This document shows positions 61,501 through 64,000 of a DNA stretch of 64,000 nucleotides, one piece after another. Source of the DNA: Microcebus murinus (Eukaryota > Chordata > Mammalia > Primates > Cheirogaleidae). Where the stretch lies: the NCBI RefSeq assembly GCF_040939455.1, contig NC_134136.1, forward strand, positions 71,666,501 through 71,730,500, in the 5' to 3' direction. A program made the translations under genes and the position numbers. The notes beneath the pieces are model-generated. The model searched no databases. It was given only the letters and a program-made list of their open reading frames with translations, and was not told where the DNA came from. Within the stretch, counting starts at the first letter, position 1. The number at the start of each line of letters is the position of its first letter.

Positions 61501-62439
61501 ACAGACTTAAACCTAAGATATGAAACTATTAGAACTCTATAGGAAAAAGTTGGAAACACTCTCCTCGACATCGGCCTGGGCAAAGAGTTTAAGAAGAAGT
61601 CCCCAAAGGCAATCACAGCAGCAACAAAAATAAATAAATGGGACATGATCAAACTACAAAGCTTCTGCACAGCCAAAGAAATAGTCATGAAAGTAAACAG
61701 ACAACCTACAGAATGGGAGAAAATTTTTGCATCCTATGCATCCGATAAGGGACTGATAACTGGAATATACTTAGAACTCACGAAAATTAGGAAGAAAAAA
61801 TCAAATAACCCCATTAAAAAGTGGGCAAAGGACTTGAACAGAAACTTTTCTAAAGAAGACAGAAGAATGGCCAACAAACATATGAAGAAATGCTCAACAT
61901 CTCTAATTATCAGGGAAATGCAAATCAAAACCACAATGAGATATCACTTAACCACAGTGAGAATGGCCTTTATCAAAAAATCTCCAAACAATAAATGCTG
62001 GCGTGGTTGCGGAGAGAGAGGAACCCTCCTAGACTGCTGGTGGGACTGCAAACTGGTTCAACCTCTGTGGAAAGCAATATGGAGATACCTTAAAGCGATA
62101 CAAGTGAATCTACCATTTGATCCAGCAATCCCATTGCTGGGCATCTACCCAAATGATCCAGTGACACTCTACAAAAAAGACACCTGCACTCGAATGTTTA
62201 TAGAAGCACAATTCATAATTGCAAGGCTGTGGAAACAGCCCAAGTGCCCATCAATCCAAGAATGGATTAATAAAATGTGGTATATGTATACTATGGAGTA
62301 CTATTCAGCTCTAAGAAACAATGGTGATATAGCACATCTTATATTTTCCTGGTTAGAGCTGGAACCCATACTACTAAGTGAAGTATCCCAAGAATGGAAA
62401 AACAAGCACCAGATATATTCTCCAGAAAACTTGTATTAA
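58564..62439 (+). pseudogene. ORF2: L1-Q ORF2, two nonsense codons
   Basis: The frame is colinear over 1292 codons including the stop, with no indel. The first 962 codons are open to a TAA at 61450-61452 (AAA in L1-B); a TAG at 61540-61542 (GAG in L1-B) follows. Endonuclease residues N29, E58, DFN and SDH are present, and the RT catalytic FADD is at 60706-60717 (residues 715-718). Two RT motif residues are altered: PGPDV instead of PGPDG (60031-60033) and YIPIS instead of YRPIS (60199-60201). In the Cys knuckle the histidine is aspartate ([10 protein letters not shown]). A 962-residue product would hold EN and RT but no Cys-rich tail. Confidence 0.95.
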
Positions 62440-62480
62440 CTGAGTAGCACCTAAGTGGACACATAGGTACTACAGTAATA

Positions 62481-62523
62481 GGGTATTGGGCAGGTGGGAG
62501 GGGGGAGGGGGGAGGGGGGTGGG
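62481..62523 (+). promoter_or_regulatory. G-quadruplex-prone tract in L1-Q 3'UTR
   Basis: Repeats of GGGAGGGG type, with one GGGGGGA unit more than L1-B. G4 potential on the sense strand. A second G-rich patch lies at 62591-62610. Confidence 0.7.
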
Positions 62524-62654
62524 TATATGCATACATAATGAGTGAGATGTGCACCATCTGGGGGATGGTCATGATGGAGACTCAGACTTTTGGGGGGAGG
62601 GGGGGAATGGGCATTTATTGAAACCTTAAAATCTGTACCCCCATAATATGCCAA

Positions 62655-62660
62655 AATAAA
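62655..62660 (+). terminator. L1-Q poly(A) signal
   Basis: AATAAA at the end of the L1 3'UTR followed by an A-rich, C-interrupted tail and a second pure A-run after 19 bp of other sequence. Confidence 0.75.
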
Positions 62661-63361
62661 AAAAAAATTAAAAAACAAACAAACAAAAAAAAACAATACC
62701 ATTCTGAAATGCAAAAAAAAAAAAAAAAAAAAAAAAAGTAGAACTACCATTTGAGCCAGCAATCTCACTACTGGTTAGCTACCCAAAGGAAAAAAATAAA
62801 AAAAGGCATTCTATATAAAAAAGATACCTGCACCCAAATGTTTATAGCAGCACAATTTATAATTGCAAATATGTGGAAACAACCCAAGTGCACATTAATA
62901 CATGAGTGGATTAACAATATGTGGTATATGTATACCATGACATACTATTCAGCCATATGGAATGATGAACTACTTATTGTATTATCCTGTATTGAATTGG
63001 AGCCCATTCTTCTAAGTGAAGTACTTTAATGACTCTTCTAGATATCACTAAGTTGATGCTAATTTATCAACACTAATGTGCACATATGGGAAGTAATATT
63101 CATCGGATGTTGAGCAGGTAGAAGGGGAAAAAAGGGGATGGGTAAATCCACACCTAACAGATGCAGTGCACACTGCCTGGTGGATTGGCATGCTTGTCAG
63201 GTGGCTCAAGGACAATTTATGTAACCAAAGCTTTTGTATTCCCGTAATACTCTGAAATTTTTTAAAAAAAGAAAGTACAAATCCTAGTATTATTCTACCT
63301 AGTAAATAAAAAGTGTAGTGGTTTCCTTGACAATAAATCTGTAAAACAAAAACAAATGAAC

Positions 63362-64000
63362 AAAAATAAAAGAGATCACAGATGGCACTAACACACGAAA
63401 AAAAAAAAAATCATGTTCCTGGATCAGTAGAAGCAACATTGTCAAAATGTCCATACTACCCTAAATGATTTACAGATTTAATATCCCCATCAAAATATCA
63501 ATGTTATATTTCACAGATACAGAAAAAAATAATTATATTCTTCATTTAGAACCAGAAAAGTGCTTGAATAGACAAAGAAATGTTAAGCAAAAGGAATAAA
63601 TCTGGAGGCATCACATTACCAGACGTCAAACTATACTACCAGGCTATAGTAACCAAAACAACATGTCATTGGCACAAACATAGAGACATAGACTAGTGAA
63701 AAAGAACAGATAATCTGGCCGTAAAACCACCCACATGTAGCCAACTGGTCTTTCACAAATCAGACAACATTTTCCCCCAGTATACAGTGGGGAAAAGAAG
63801 CCCTATTCAAAAAACAGTGCTGGAAAATTGGATAGCCACATGCAGAAGAATGAAACAGGATCCATATTTCTCACCACTCACAAAAATTAATTCAAGATGG
63901 ATAAAATAATTAAGTCTAAGCCATGAAACCATAAGAATTCTGGAAGACAATGTTGGAAAAACTCTAGATATCAACCTAGGCCAATAATTTATGAAGACAC
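63362..64000 (+). mobile_element. Decayed L1 ORF2 fragment, runs off window
   Basis: Follows L1 ORF2 from the region coding the CSWIxRxNIVKM block (63410) through the region coding GKEALFxKQCW (63790). It has a 13-bp A-run near 63400 and several stops. The 3' end is beyond 64000, so its extent is unknown. Confidence 0.85.

Larger units (their letters stand above)
56225..62733 (+). mobile_element. Young near-full-length L1 (L1-Q) inserted in L1-P
   Basis: Starts at the equivalent of L1-B position 1733, so about 85 bp of the 5' end are missing, including the YY1-like site. ORF1, ORF2 and 3'UTR are complete in span. The TSD AAAAGTAGAACTACCA lies at 56209-56224 and 62734-62749 (the first As may belong to the tail), placing it in the ORF2 of L1-P. 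The first poly(A) (62656-62690) is followed by CAATACCATTCTGAAATGC and a second A-run of about 25. ORFs carry only nonsense changes. Confidence 0.96.
50589..63308 (+). mobile_element. Old full-length L1 (L1-P), split by L1-Q
   Basis: Two parts, 50589-56224 and 62750-63308, are colinear L1. The outer TSD is AAAAGTGGAGTGGTTT (50573-50588) against AAAAGTGTAGTGGTTT (63309-63324), one mismatch. The 5'UTR (50589 to about 52525) is about 560 bp longer than in L1-B and of a different, older type; a CCAAGATGGCAG motif lies at 50759-50770. ORF1 and ORF2 are heavily decayed, and about 870 bp of ORF2 is missing at 55950/55951. About 45 bp of non-L1 sequence precedes the right TSD. Confidence 0.9.

Noticed and set aside
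1..64000. A host gene, operon or novel defence-type system
   Set aside because: Every long open frame maps to L1 ORF1/ORF2, their opposite strand, or the GC-rich L1 5'UTR. No exon-like conserved block, RNA gene or prokaryotic-type cluster is visible. A search against lemur transcripts could overturn this for 12-16 kb or 42-50 kb.

Overview
The window is mammalian nuclear DNA, almost certainly from a strepsirrhine primate and most likely a lemur. Three Alu elements carry the strepsirrhine-type middle section (AATTAATTGG followed by a CAACTAA-type string and TATATAGAAAAAATTAGC). The youngest L1 elements share a 5'UTR, ORF1/ORF2 and 3'UTR that run parallel to other primate L1s but are clearly their own lineage. 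I see no host protein-coding gene, exon set, tRNA, rRNA or CRISPR array. Species assignment is inference from repeat type only.

Layout. 1-1632: decayed 5'-truncated L1 tail (+). 1648-8240: young full-length L1 (+), called L1-B here, with open ORF1, ORF2 broken by one missing base, a 15-bp target-site duplication (TSD) and a likely 3' transduction. 8256-11170: AT-rich DNA and an MLT1-like LTR split by a truncated L1 (L1-C, 11-bp TSD). 11747-12094: a 348-bp non-autonomous piggyBac-like element flanked by TTAA. 12099-16944: mostly ancient sequence with MIR and old L1 remnants. 16945-19260: two stacked minus-strand L1 ends and a plus-strand L1 fragment (L1-G). 19940-26310: old full-length minus-strand L1 (L1-H). 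26330-26812: an ERV LTR-like piece and a further L1 tail. 26813-33500: older DNA with L2, MIR, an MST/THE-type LTR, two Alus, a TA/GA microsatellite and a 136-bp L1 tail. 33505-40085: full-length minus-strand L1 (L1-M, 12-bp TSD) with several breaks. 40505-50588: old L1, L2, MIR, MER5-like and Alu copies in otherwise unique DNA. 50589-63308: an old full-length L1 (L1-P) split by a younger near-full-length L1 (L1-Q, 56225-62733, 16-bp TSD). 63362-64000: another L1 ORF2 fragment running off the window.

How it works together. The recognisable coding capacity is L1: ORF1p (RNA-binding coiled-coil chaperone) and ORF2p (endonuclease, reverse transcriptase, Cys-rich tail) would drive target-primed reverse transcription. 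Alu and the other short elements are passengers. None of the L1 copies here is fully intact. L1-B is closest: ORF1 is intact and ORF2 lacks a single base. L1-Q has only in-frame stop codons. L1-M has frameshifts and a stop. L1-H and L1-P are old.

I looked for an undescribed system and did not find convincing evidence of one. The most interesting items are the piggyBac-like element, the extra non-L1 sequence between poly(A) and TSD in four of the five full-length or near-full-length L1s, variation of the ORF2 zinc-knuckle histidine among young copies, and antisense reading frames in the L1 5'UTR.
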